Positions 1 to 8,851 of a stretch of 64,000 nt of DNA are shown here, piece after piece. Below the pieces are notes generated by a model. It ran no database searches, was not told where the DNA came from, and saw nothing but the letters and a program-made list of their open reading frames with translations. How positions within the stretch are numbered: position 1 is the stretch's first letter; the number at the start of each line of letters is the position of its first letter. Both the position numbers and the translations under genes were made by a program. The DNA is from Cellvibrio sp. 79 (GTDB lineage: Bacteria > Pseudomonadota > Gammaproteobacteria > Pseudomonadales > Cellvibrionaceae), in NCBI GenBank assembly GCA_003056245.1, contig MVDH01000003.1, positions 907,957-971,956 of the forward strand. The letters run 5' to 3'.

Positions 1-57
1 TTTATTCTTAATGCCGGCCATCATTGCTGAACGAGTTGGCTTATCTACAATATCCAT
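1..57 (-). CDS. vsr: Vsr very-short-patch repair endonuclease, N-terminal 19 codons (partial at window edge)
   Basis: Reading the minus strand from an ATG at 57 gives MDIVDKPTRSAMMAGIKNK and runs off the window. The pattern of an acidic start followed by K-x-T-R-S-x-x-M-x-x-I matches the well-known beginning of Vsr endonucleases, which nick next to T:G mismatches formed when 5-methylcytosine deaminates. The gene is divergent from the C5 methyltransferase starting near 219, and vsr genes usually sit beside such methyltransferases. Only the N-terminus is visible, so the catalytic residues cannot be checked. The call rests on this short motif plus context. Confidence 0.7.
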   Translation of the reverse strand, partial: MDIVDKPTRSAMMAGIKNK

Positions 58-133
58 AAAGTAATCTCGCCGTTAGCTTTTTAAAGAGAATCAAGCATTG
101 AAATGGTGGATGCATATTACCCTCATTTAATCA

Positions 134-162
134 TTGACAAAATCGGATGGTAAAAGTATGTC
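134..162 (+). promoter_or_regulatory. candidate sigma-70 promoter for the C5 methyltransferase gene
   Basis: A perfect -35 hexamer TTGACA (134-139) is followed 17 bases later by TATGTC (157-162), a weak -10. It lies in the vsr/methyltransferase divergent gap. If it is used, the ATG at 147 lies inside the promoter and translation must start at 201 or 219. Confidence 0.35.
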
Positions 163-218
163 CTGAAAATAGATCTCCTGTTATCCTATGCGCCGTCAAA
201 ATGCCACTTACTTTCATC

Positions 219-1772
219 ATGTCAGACCACGTCAAAATAATCGATCTCTTTGCCGGCCCTGGTGGTTTAGGGGAAGGCTTTTCCGTATACAGAGATAAGA
301 AAACAGGAGAATGCCCATTTTCTATTGCTGTATCTGTTGAGAAGGAAGCGAGCGCGCATAAAACACTTCAACTTCGTTCGTTCTTTCGGAAGTTTTCTAA
401 AGAAAACGTACCAGATGAATATTATCAATATGTAAGAGGCGAAATTACCAAAAAAACTTTGTTTGATGCTTATCCGGAAGAAGCTAAAGCTGCTTATGAA
501 GAAACCCTTCATGAGCCAAGAGCTCTTGGTGTTGACGACGAATACATTTATAAGCAGATAAGAAAATCCTTGCGTGAACACGATGGTCCAAAAGTCGTTA
601 TAGGTGGCCCACCTTGCCAAGCGTATTCACTGGTTGGCCGTGCAAGGAATATGGGAAAGATCGGATATGATGCAAAGAAAGATCATAGGCACTTTTTGTA
701 CAAAGAATATCTAAATATTCTCAACATCGTAGAGCCTGAAGTTTTTGTTATGGAGAATGTGAAAGGCATTCTCTCATCCACAGTAGATGGGGAATTAATA
801 TTTCCAAAAATTCTTAATGATTTGAGATGTCCAGGTAAAGCGATAGGAAAATCTTCCAAATATAGCTACAGAATTTTTTCTTTTGTAAAAAATGCTGATA
901 ATCAGGCAGAGCCTGTTTACGACGATCTTTCTGATTTTATTATTAGATCTGAAGATTATGGCGTGCCCCAAACTCGCCATAGGGTGATTTTGCTTGGGGT
1001 ACGAAATGATATTAGATTTACACCTGGGTTGTTAGAAAGAAAGAAAGGATTGTCAATAGAAAAAGTAATTGGTGAATTTCCCTCATTGCGTAGTGGGCTT
1101 TCAAAAAGCTTGGACAGTACATTAGAGTGGAAAAAAGTAGTTAAGGAAATAATAAAGAATTTTCCAGAGCACCTGAGAGCTGAAGGTTTATCAGAGCTTG
1201 CGTCAAAGATTGATCGCTATCCTTATAAAAAAGTTGATGCTGAATTACGAGGTGGGCAAGCGGTATATGCACCGTGGTCCACAGTTAAAAGCATGTCTGG
1301 GGAGCTTAAAGACTGGTATCGGGATCAGCGTCTAAAGTACATTTTAAATCATGAAACCCGTGGCCATATTGTTGATGATTTGAAGCGTTATTATTTTTGC
1401 GCGAGTTTTGCGTATGTAAATTCTCAGCGTGAAAACCCTAATCCAAAGTCGCATGAGTTTCCTAGATTTTTGGCTCCAAAACATAAAAATTGGGAAACTG
1501 GAAAATTTTCTGATCGCTTTAGAGTTCAGGTTGCTGGTAAGTGCGCGACTACTATCACAAGTCACATATCTAAAGATGGGCACTACTTTATTCACTATGA
1601 CCCACTCCAGTGTCGTAGTCTAACCGTTCGCGAAGCGGCACGAATTCAGACTTTTCCAGATAACTATTTTTTTGAAGGAACCCGGACGCAACAATATGTT
1701 CAAGTCGGAAATGCAGTGCCGCCGCTTCTAGCAAACAAGCTGGCTGAAATAGTTTATGATTTATTGCGATAG
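219..1772 (+). CDS. DNA (cytosine-5-)-methyltransferase
   Basis: This enzyme methylates cytosine C5 in a DNA target, using S-adenosylmethionine. The C5-MTase motifs appear in order (numbering from the ATG at 219): motif I DLFAGPGGLGEGF at about residue 9, motif IV GGPPCQAYS with catalytic Cys133, motif VI ENVKGI, motif VIII QTRHRVILLG, and motif X QVGNAVPPLLA near the C-terminus. A long variable region (roughly residues 290-440) between motifs VIII and IX should hold the target-recognition domain. The frame is open back to an ATG at 147 (541 aa). I prefer 219 (517 aa) because motif I follows directly and a TTGACA box overlaps the upstream stretch. No strong ribosome-binding site precedes any of the candidates. 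It is divergent from vsr and convergent with an AIPR gene. The base composition is clearly AT-richer than the housekeeping genes, suggesting transfer. Target sequence unknown. Confidence 0.93.
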   Translation: MSDHVKIIDLFAGPGGLGEGFSVYRDKKTGECPFSIAVSVEKEASAHKTLQLRSFFRKFSKENVPDEYYQYVRGEITKKTLFDAYPEEAKAAYEETLHEPRALGVDDEYIYKQIRKSLREHDGPKVVIGGPPCQAYSLVGRARNMGKIGYDAKKDHRHFLYKEYLNILNIVEPEVFVMENVKGILSSTVDGELIFPKILNDLRCPGKAIGKSSKYSYRIFSFVKNADNQAEPVYDDLSDFIIRSEDYGVPQTRHRVILLGVRNDIRFTPGLLERKKGLSIEKVIGEFPSLRSGLSKSLDSTLEWKKVVKEIIKNFPEHLRAEGLSELASKIDRYPYKKVDAELRGGQAVYAPWSTVKSMSGELKDWYRDQRLKYILNHETRGHIVDDLKRYYFCASFAYVNSQRENPNPKSHEFPRFLAPKHKNWETGKFSDRFRVQVAGKCATTITSHISKDGHYFIHYDPLQCRSLTVREAARIQTFPDNYFFEGTRTQQYVQVGNAVPPLLANKLAEIVYDLLR

Positions 1773-1810
1773 ATCTTAATTTTTTGGAAAATTCCTTAAT
1801 TCACCACTGT

Positions 1811-1952
1811 CTAAACAGTTAACTCTTTTTGCTCCTTTTCCAAAATATTGAGTAATAATAAGCTCTGTTTTTCTGTCGGAATTTTCGATGGCATTTGCAT
1901 TGCGATTTTTATACCGTTAATTTCTTTGTCGGTTAGGTTTCTTCTTTTACAG
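1811..1952 (-). pseudogene. out-of-frame C-terminal tail of the AIPR gene
   Basis: Directly after the AIPR stop codon, another minus-strand frame reads on for 47 codons (it contains NLTDKEINGIKIAMQ and PSKIPTEKQS) before stopping at 1811. This looks like the normal C-terminal tail of AIPR-type proteins from this kind of cluster. The switch point is a run of six A residues on the coding strand (1953-1958). Removing one A joins the two frames as ...DELYKNCKRRNLTD.... It is most simply a +1 indel. Transcriptional slippage on the A run or a sequencing error would give the same picture. Confidence 0.6.
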
Positions 1953-3869
1953 TTTTTTATAAAGTTCATCCCATTCAGCAACTGGAATTTCAACAACTTT
2001 CTTTTGTGCTTCTATCCCATTATCAATTTTTTGCGTTAGTTTGGCTGATTTTTCCTCTGCTAGATTGCTTTCAGTTGCAATTAGCTGATTAAAGAAATCG
2101 GATGATATTTTATTGGCAATTGGTTCAGTGGAGTCAACTAATTGTTTCCAGCAGGCTTCTCTTTTACACCATTCTGAAATATTTGAAATTCCGTGAGGTG
2201 GTTTAGTAATAATATCATTTACCATTTCTGAAATAGTTATGATTACATTTTCTAGCGTCGAATCAATTTCTTGCTCGTTCCAAATTTTTGAATAATCAAT
2301 GGATTCTTTTCTACGGTTAGTAATTTCACCGATCATCGCAAGTGTGTAAGCTACTATATTTGCCCTGTATCCTCCGTTATACCAACTTTGGGTAGATACA
2401 ATGCGTTCTGTGTTTCGAAAAATTATTGCTCGCGCCACCGCTCGCTTAAAATAGAATTCATTAAATGAATCAGATGACTTCTCCCACTCCCTTCCAATTC
2501 TCTCAGCATATTGTTTGAAATTTTTTTGTGAGCCTAAATTCACCCATTTTGGATGGTCATCCCAAACATTTTCATATTTTGCGAGGTCGGTTTTAGTGAA
2601 CATTTGAGGCTTGGGATGTTCAGCCTTGAAGCGACGTTGTTCAGCAAGACTAAGATTTGACTGTTCATCTGCATATTGACCCCGAGTTCGCTCATAAAAC
2701 CACCGCGTTTCACGTTGTGATCCGGATTTTGCCGGAGCCCAAAGACGCCTAGAAAATCCCTCCATTCTGACGTGAAATGGATGGTTGGAAAAAAAGTCAG
2801 CAGCATTCACTTTATTCTGGGTATTTGCATATTCTGAAATTTTTGGCACAACAAGATCGCTTTGCTGACCATCTATCACGGATAGTTTCATTTGAACAAA
2901 TATCTGTGAAAGATCTGCTTTATCTCGCTTTTTGGTATGGAATAGTGAGGCTGTTGTTTGGCCTCCATTAACAATTTGAAGGTCAATAATTTTTGTAATC
3001 ACGAGGCCTGTATCTGTCACGCTTGTCTCAATACTTTGTGCAGTGGCTGTTATCCCATTGTTGTAGGCGAAAAACATGTACGGTTCTTTTAAAATAGTTT
3101 CTCGTATCCCTTTGTTCACACTGCCTCGCGCCTGCAAAAATGTTCGAACGTTTTGCTCTAACAGGCGAGCTCCATATTTGTCGTAGAGTTTTGCCAAAAC
3201 TTCAGCTGGCATTACCATTAGATATGATTGATAGCTGTGAGTTGTTAAATGAGCGGGAAGTGAAGCTATACCTTTCCCGAACATTTGCTCAAAATCCAGA
3301 TTCAACGCTTCTTTGTGATTTTTGGAGCTTTGCTGTCTGTGTATGCGTGATATGTCCCATATATGATGGGTTGTTGGAATACCAGCAACTAACGTGTCGG
3401 GTAATTCCTGAATCTTATCGCTAAGAGAACGCTCGGAGAAAAGAAATAGGTTAACTTTATAAATTGTGCTTATTCTGTCGGCAATTTGTCTTGCAAGCCC
3501 ATATTCTGGTGAAGTAATTTCCAGATTCTGTGCTAATCCTTTATTGATGCATGCTTCAAAAAAATTTGTGAGGCGTTTAAATAAAACAGCGACTTCGGTT
3601 TTGCTTAGTGAGGCAAGTTCCACACGACTATCAAAGTCCGCAATGAACAGATCCAGGTTTCCTTCATCGTCAAACCAATAACCATCGATTCGCATTCCTC
3701 GTTGCGCTCGGTAATGACAAAGCTCAAAGCCGTCGCTGAAACCAGTTTCTACAAGTTCATTTGCGATTTTTTCCATAAATTCTGAAAGAAAAAAACTTCC
3801 ATTAGCCTCGGCATTTGAAAGCAATTCTTGACGAAAAGTATGAAAAAATTCTTCTTTTGTTTGTTCCAT
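1947..3869 (-). CDS. AIPR-family (abortive infection phage resistance) protein, frameshifted near C-terminus
   Basis: The 640-codon frame carries the hallmarks of the AIPR family: FAYNNGITATAQ near residue 270, IVNGGQTTASLF near residue 300, and SEYANTQNKVNAADFFSNHP about 50 residues further on. AIPR proteins are found in abortive-infection and restriction-like clusters; their biochemical activity is not well defined. The start ATG overlaps the TAA of the upstream PD-(D/E)XK gene by one base (TAATG), so the two are probably translationally coupled. The frame ends in ...EWDELYKKL at an A6 run, and a plausible 47-residue tail continues in another frame. The protein is therefore probably shortened by about 45 residues. 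Whether that abolishes function cannot be told from sequence. Family assignment is strong; defence role is by family and context. Confidence 0.85.
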   Translation of the reverse strand: MEQTKEEFFHTFRQELLSNAEANGSFFLSEFMEKIANELVETGFSDGFELCHYRAQRGMRIDGYWFDDEGNLDLFIADFDSRVELASLSKTEVAVLFKRLTNFFEACINKGLAQNLEITSPEYGLARQIADRISTIYKVNLFLFSERSLSDKIQELPDTLVAGIPTTHHIWDISRIHRQQSSKNHKEALNLDFEQMFGKGIASLPAHLTTHSYQSYLMVMPAEVLAKLYDKYGARLLEQNVRTFLQARGSVNKGIRETILKEPYMFFAYNNGITATAQSIETSVTDTGLVITKIIDLQIVNGGQTTASLFHTKKRDKADLSQIFVQMKLSVIDGQQSDLVVPKISEYANTQNKVNAADFFSNHPFHVRMEGFSRRLWAPAKSGSQRETRWFYERTRGQYADEQSNLSLAEQRRFKAEHPKPQMFTKTDLAKYENVWDDHPKWVNLGSQKNFKQYAERIGREWEKSSDSFNEFYFKRAVARAIIFRNTERIVSTQSWYNGGYRANIVAYTLAMIGEITNRRKESIDYSKIWNEQEIDSTLENVIITISEMVNDIITKPPHGISNISEWCKREACWKQLVDSTEPIANKISSDFFNQLIATESNLAEEKSAKLTQKIDNGIEAQKKVVEIPVAEWDELYKKL

Positions 3870-4642
3870 TAGATATCCTTAAATATCAATTGCTCATCAC
3901 ATTTGTAAGATGCGATATTTTCCAGCTGCAAATCATAACTAATATTGGTTACTCCAGCTGGGAGTTCGGAACGAATTAAACGAGGAAAATCACCTTCAAT
4001 TTTATATGTGTTTACTTCGCTAATCATAAATCTCGGAAGGTCATATTGCGGTAATGGTATATACCCACAAGCTGCTAATTTTCGATCAAAAGCATCTATT
4101 GATTCAGCATTTTTAAGTTTTAAATTTGTCATGCTAATAATTTCATTTAAAGATCTAGCAGCGCCTGACTCTGTCAGTGCGCTGATTCTATATATACGAA
4201 GAAACAGAAATTCATTTATCGATTCTAGTTGGTCTTCAGACGATATGCGTACAGTACTTCGTTCAGTGCCAGATATGGACTTTATTTCTACACTGGTGTT
4301 TCCAAAAATGAAATCCTGATGTGACCTTTCAGCGCCAAGCCAAGAGTCCACTGCATTATCACTAAAAATATCCTGATCAAGTAACTCGGATAAAAAAGTA
4401 ATTTCAGCAAACAAACCTCGCACTTCTTCTGCTGAAAGTTGCTGGCTATGCCCTGCTAAAAATGCTTTCCAACGGCGAAGATGCGAAAGTGAGATAGCTA
4501 GTGCACTTACTGAGTCTGTAGCATTTTTTAGCGAAATAATAAGTGCGTTGCACAATGCTTCGAAAATATCTCGATCAACCTGCTTTTGAAGAGAGAGTAT
4601 AATTCGCTGCTGTTCGTGCTCCCCTGACCGAAGATCAATGAC
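3869..4642 (-). pseudogene. PD-(D/E)XK-motif (DUF4420-like) restriction endonuclease component, 5'-truncated
   Basis: About 257 codons survive. The segment RDIFEALC...LRRWKAFL...LSAEEVRGLFAEITFL matches the helical region of the PD-(D/E)XK family found beside AIPR and Z1-helicase genes. It is followed by the nuclease-like core: W-x-G-A-E-R-S-H-Q-D-F, then S-V-E-I-K-S (the D...ExK metal-site signature). Family members normally have roughly 80 more N-terminal residues. Here homology stops at about 4642, where a sequence resembling an insertion-sequence tip begins. The only in-frame start codon (TTG at 4654) lies inside that tip, so the gene has no credible start of its own. In related clusters the genes upstream would be a Z1 helicase and a MutL/HSP90-like ATPase; both are absent, and pssA follows instead. 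Confidence 0.7.
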
Positions 4643-4674
4643 TGTAGTGGTCAAGTAAATTTGGCCACAATTTA
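4643..4674. mobile_element. insertion-sequence terminal repeat-like tip (probable IS3-family relic)
   Basis: From 4643 the sequence reads TGTAGTGGTCAAGTAAATTT, then GGCCACA. This resembles the TGT...GGTCAA...AAA(A/T)TTGG.CAC tips of IS3-family elements as I remember them. A minus-strand frame ending at 4672-4674 (...SHNQGLSPVMAERLHVSSS-stop) lies just inside the tip, where the end of an IS3 orfB would be, and contains a G-L-S-P similar to the family's C-terminal GYLSP. No transposase body or second end is present. Presumably a deletion adjacent to the IS removed the rest of the defence operon. Confidence 0.4.
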
Positions 4675-4859
4675 AGAGCTACTTACATGCAGTCGCTCTG
4701 CCATCACCGGAGATAATCCCTGGTTATGACTACTATTACGAAACAATCTGTTTGAAGCTCGCCCTGGCGAGGTCGCGCACTATACGCACCACACCCCGAC
4801 CCGGCAAGCTTTATTTAAGAGTTTTTTCACTTGCGAATACCTAGAAGCCAAACTGGCTT
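4675..4859. other. intergenic debris between the IS-like tip and pssA
   Basis: No gene is seen. The segment holds small inverted repeats: CTCGCC/GGCGAG around 4759-4772 and AAGCCA/TGGCTT at 4845-4859, immediately after the pssA stop. The latter has no U-run and is not a convincing terminator. The old junction between the core genome and the island probably lies here. Confidence 0.4.
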
Positions 4860-5690
4860 TTATTCCACCGATCCGGCTTTTTTTGAACCGCCAAACAGGA
4901 CATTAAACCCCTTTATTGCCGGCGCAGAGAGCGCATACAGGATGGCAATAGCCAGTATTCCCTGCTCCTGATAAATAATTAGCGAGGCAAACACCAACAC
5001 TACCAGCAACATAAATGCAAAAGGAACCCGACCACGGAAATCCATGCTTTTGAAACTGGTATAGCGGAAATTGGATACCATTAATAAACCAGTCAATGCC
5101 GTGGCAACCGCCACCGCCACACCCCAAGTTGATTCAGGGACTATCGACGACCACACCCATACGATGCCCGCAATAACAGATGCCGCTGCAGGACTTGCGA
5201 GACCGATAAAATATTTTTTGTCGACAACGCCAATTTGGGTATTAAAACGTGCGAGTCGCAAAGCTGCGCACGCCATATAAATAAACGCCGCCGCCCAACC
5301 CCACCGCCCCAAATCCTGCAGCACCCAACTAAACACCACTAATGCAGGCGCAACCCCAAAGGAGACCATATCCGCCAAACTGTCATACTGTTCACCAAAT
5401 GCACTTTGGGTGTTGGTCATGCGGGCGACGCGACCATCCATTCCATCAAGAAGCATGGAAACAAAAATGGCGATAGCCGCATGGGTAAAATTGCCATTCA
5501 TCGCGGAGACAATGGCATAAAAACCAGCAAATAGCGCCCCTGTAGTAAATAAGTTAGGCAGCAAGTAAACACCGCGATGGCGAACTTTTTTGCCACCCTC
5601 AGAAACCTCTTCCACCAGATCACCAAAAGGCAGCGGCCCTTCACTATCAACGGGATCATGCTTTGATGGTTCGTTATCCTGCTGGCTCAT
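4860..5690 (-). CDS. pssA: CDP-diacylglycerol--serine O-phosphatidyltransferase
   Basis: The enzyme makes phosphatidylserine from CDP-diacylglycerol and L-serine at the inner membrane, the committed step to phosphatidylethanolamine. The CDP-alcohol phosphotransferase signature D-G-x2-G/A-R-x8-G-x3-D-x3-D is present as DGMDGRVAR...FGEQYDSLAD. Several hydrophobic helices follow, consistent with the polytopic bacterial enzyme. Two ATGs lie six bases apart (5696 and 5690); GGAG is correctly spaced only for the second, giving 276 residues. It sits downstream of ilvC, the order also seen in Pseudomonas (ilvI-ilvH-ilvC-pssA), but a strong hairpin terminator separates it from ilvC here. It is the first core gene to the right of the degraded defence island. 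Confidence 0.93.
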   Translation of the reverse strand: MSQQDNEPSKHDPVDSEGPLPFGDLVEEVSEGGKKVRHRGVYLLPNLFTTGALFAGFYAIVSAMNGNFTHAAIAIFVSMLLDGMDGRVARMTNTQSAFGEQYDSLADMVSFGVAPALVVFSWVLQDLGRWGWAAAFIYMACAALRLARFNTQIGVVDKKYFIGLASPAAASVIAGIVWVWSSIVPESTWGVAVAVATALTGLLMVSNFRYTSFKSMDFRGRVPFAFMLLVVLVFASLIIYQEQGILAIAILYALSAPAIKGFNVLFGGSKKAGSVE

Positions 5691-5736
5691 ACTCATCTCT
5701 CCGATTGCGGGAGCGCCATTTTACACAGTCATAAAC

Positions 5737-5764
5737 AAAAAACGCGGCCTAAGCCGCGTTTTTT
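5737..5764 (-). terminator. rho-independent terminator after ilvC
   Basis: AAAAAACGCGGC, a CTAA loop and GCCGCGTTTTTT form a perfect stem flanked by A and T runs, just past the ilvC stop. It may act in both directions. Confidence 0.85.
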
Positions 5765-5783
5765 ATGAGCATTGAAAAAACCA

Positions 5784-6954
<1,171 letters not shown>

Positions 6955-7842
6955 ATGGATATCACCAAACTCCGTCTCTTTTGCACTCTCGCCAATAGCC
7001 TGCACTTCGGCCGTGCGGCGGCCAGCTGCCATGTCAGCCCGTCAACCTTAAGCCGCAATATCAAGCAGCTTGAAGATGACCTGGGCATTTATTTATTCAC
7101 GCGCGATAACCGTTCTGTCGTGCTAACCCATGACGGCGAACAATTTTTGGGATTTGCCAAAGAGGTCATCCTGCAATGGGAAACCTATCAGGAATCACTG
7201 CTCGCCCAAGCCGATCAGCTGCGCGGACAACTCAGCATTTATTGCTCGGTCACCGCGAGCTACAGCTTCCTTTATGAAATCCTTACCGAATTCCGCGTTA
7301 AACATCCCGGTATTGCGATCAAACTCCATACCGGTGATCCAGCACAATCAATTGATCGCATCCTTGCAGGCGAAGAAGACATCGCCATCGCCGCCAAGCC
7401 GGAAAAATTACCCGCCGGTATCAGCTTCAAACCCATCAACAGTTCACCGTTGATTTTCATCACTGCTAATAATGAAGACTGGCAGGGGAAAAACTGGGAA
7501 GAAATCCCCGTAATCATCCCCGAAGAGGGATTGGCAAGAGAGCGGCTGGATAAATGGTTTAACTCACTCAACATCAAACCGAATATTTACGCGGAAGTGA
7601 AAGGCAATGAAGCAATTGTGAGTATGGTGAGCCTGGGCTTCGGTGTCGGTGTCGCTCCTCAAATCGTGGTCGATAACAGCCCGCTGGCCGATAAAGTAAA
7701 GCGCTTTGATCCGCAACCCGATCTCGGCCCGTACGATACCGGGGTTTGTGTGATGGAGAGGCGCTTGAAAAGCCCGATACTCGCTGCATTCTGGTCACAG
7801 CTAACGCATAAGGAGAATTCCGGACTATCGGGCAAATATTAA
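6955..7842 (+). CDS. ilvY: LysR-family activator of ilvC, IlvY
   Basis: This LysR-type regulator should activate ilvC in response to acetolactate or acetohydroxybutyrate. The N-terminus MDITKLRLFCTLANSLHFGR, the helix-turn-helix HVSPSTLSRNIKQLEDDLG and SVTASYSFLYEILTEFR follow E. coli IlvY closely, and the C-terminal half has the matching VSMVSLGFGVGVAPQIV. The frame is open from an ATG at 6898. I chose 6955 (295 aa) because the family starts there; no strong ribosome-binding site distinguishes the two. The divergent position next to ilvC supports the name. Its 3' end overlaps the convergent wHTH regulator gene by 18 bases. Confidence 0.92.
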   Translation: MDITKLRLFCTLANSLHFGRAAASCHVSPSTLSRNIKQLEDDLGIYLFTRDNRSVVLTHDGEQFLGFAKEVILQWETYQESLLAQADQLRGQLSIYCSVTASYSFLYEILTEFRVKHPGIAIKLHTGDPAQSIDRILAGEEDIAIAAKPEKLPAGISFKPINSSPLIFITANNEDWQGKNWEEIPVIIPEEGLARERLDKWFNSLNIKPNIYAEVKGNEAIVSMVSLGFGVGVAPQIVVDNSPLADKVKRFDPQPDLGPYDTGVCVMERRLKSPILAAFWSQLTHKENSGLSGKY

Positions 7843-8697
7843 TTCCCGATCCAGCACGCGCAGCAAATTAGCCTGCAATTTATTGCTATCCAATCGCACC
7901 GAAGCTGCGCGCTGCTCAACACCGGTTTGCGCATCCACCAGGCCTAGCTCAATAACTTCCTGCCCGGCGATACGCACAACCCTGCTCTCAATAACCCAGT
8001 GCGCATCAAACTCGCGATATAGATAGGGAAAGGGATTTTCCGCGTGGCCAGACATTGCATTGCGTGATAACAGATGAACCCCCGGATACGCCCTGAGCAC
8101 ATCGCGCAGTGCACGATCCACACTTTCTTCAGTTTCGCTGGGCTCGGCGCCGGCAAAAATCGGCACCAGCGCAACGTGAAGCAAGGGCATATGCGCTTTC
8201 CAGCTTAACCATGCACTTATCGACATAGTTGCAAGTGCGGCAATCACCACATAGATAAGCAACATTCGCCACAAAGACACTCGGGAATGAGGGGCACCCG
8301 GTGACTGTTCAATTAAATTTTCCTCCACGGGAACTGTATCTACCGGAGTAGCCGCGACCAGCCCAGCGGTTAATTCAGGCAGCCAGCGATAGCCACGCTT
8401 AGGCAATGTTTCAATAAATTTTTCAGTTGAATTAAGTTTTACAAGCTGGGTACGAATATCAGATATTGCGCGCGTTAGTACATCATCGCTCACCAATTGG
8501 TTCGGCCACACAAAATCAAATAACTCCTGGCGTGTGGCTAGCTCACCAGCACGATCGATCAACACCATCAGCAACCGTTGATTAATAGGGTTAAGTCGCC
8601 ATGAATCGCCGGCTGGATTTTTCACCTCGCCCAAACCAAGGTCGATGGATAATCCGGCGCAACTATAAAGTGATTTATTGTTATTCATCATATTCAT
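7825..8697 (-). CDS. ToxR/CadC-like membrane-anchored transcriptional regulator
   Basis: Residues of about 12-108 form an OmpR/PhoB-type winged helix (INQRLLMVLIDRAGELATR, DDVLTRAISDIRTQL, ETLPKRGYRWLPEL). There is no receiver domain. A proline/acidic linker leads to one transmembrane helix (about 142-164, WRMLLIYVVIAALATMSISA), and the last ~125 residues would be periplasmic. This is the layout of one-component membrane regulators such as CadC and ToxR, which sense outside the membrane and bind DNA inside. ATGs lie at 8697, 8691 and 8688; the exact start is uncertain. It is divergent from an unknown membrane-anchored protein (8852), the natural candidate target. Confidence 0.82.
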   Translation of the reverse strand: MNMMNNNKSLYSCAGLSIDLGLGEVKNPAGDSWRLNPINQRLLMVLIDRAGELATRQELFDFVWPNQLVSDDVLTRAISDIRTQLVKLNSTEKFIETLPKRGYRWLPELTAGLVAATPVDTVPVEENLIEQSPGAPHSRVSLWRMLLIYVVIAALATMSISAWLSWKAHMPLLHVALVPIFAGAEPSETEESVDRALRDVLRAYPGVHLLSRNAMSGHAENPFPYLYREFDAHWVIESRVVRIAGQEVIELGLVDAQTGVEQRAASVRLDSNKLQANLLRVLDRELIFAR

Positions 8698-8851
8698 GGA
8701 TGCAGTCTAGCAATATCGAGCAACGCTTTGCAGGGCACAAAACCGCCAGAGGATGTTTTACGGAGGTTTTTCTCCGATACACGAAGGAAATTTATGCGAG
8801 AGTTAGTTCAACAAATGCAATCCGGCATAACAAAGATCTAAAGGAACACGA

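Noticed and set aside
1947-1965. programmed -1 frameshift in the AIPR gene (A AAA AAC heptamer present)
   Set aside because: The heptamer is in the wrong phase relative to the zero frame, and reaching the tail needs a +1 change. An indel or slippage on the A run fits better.
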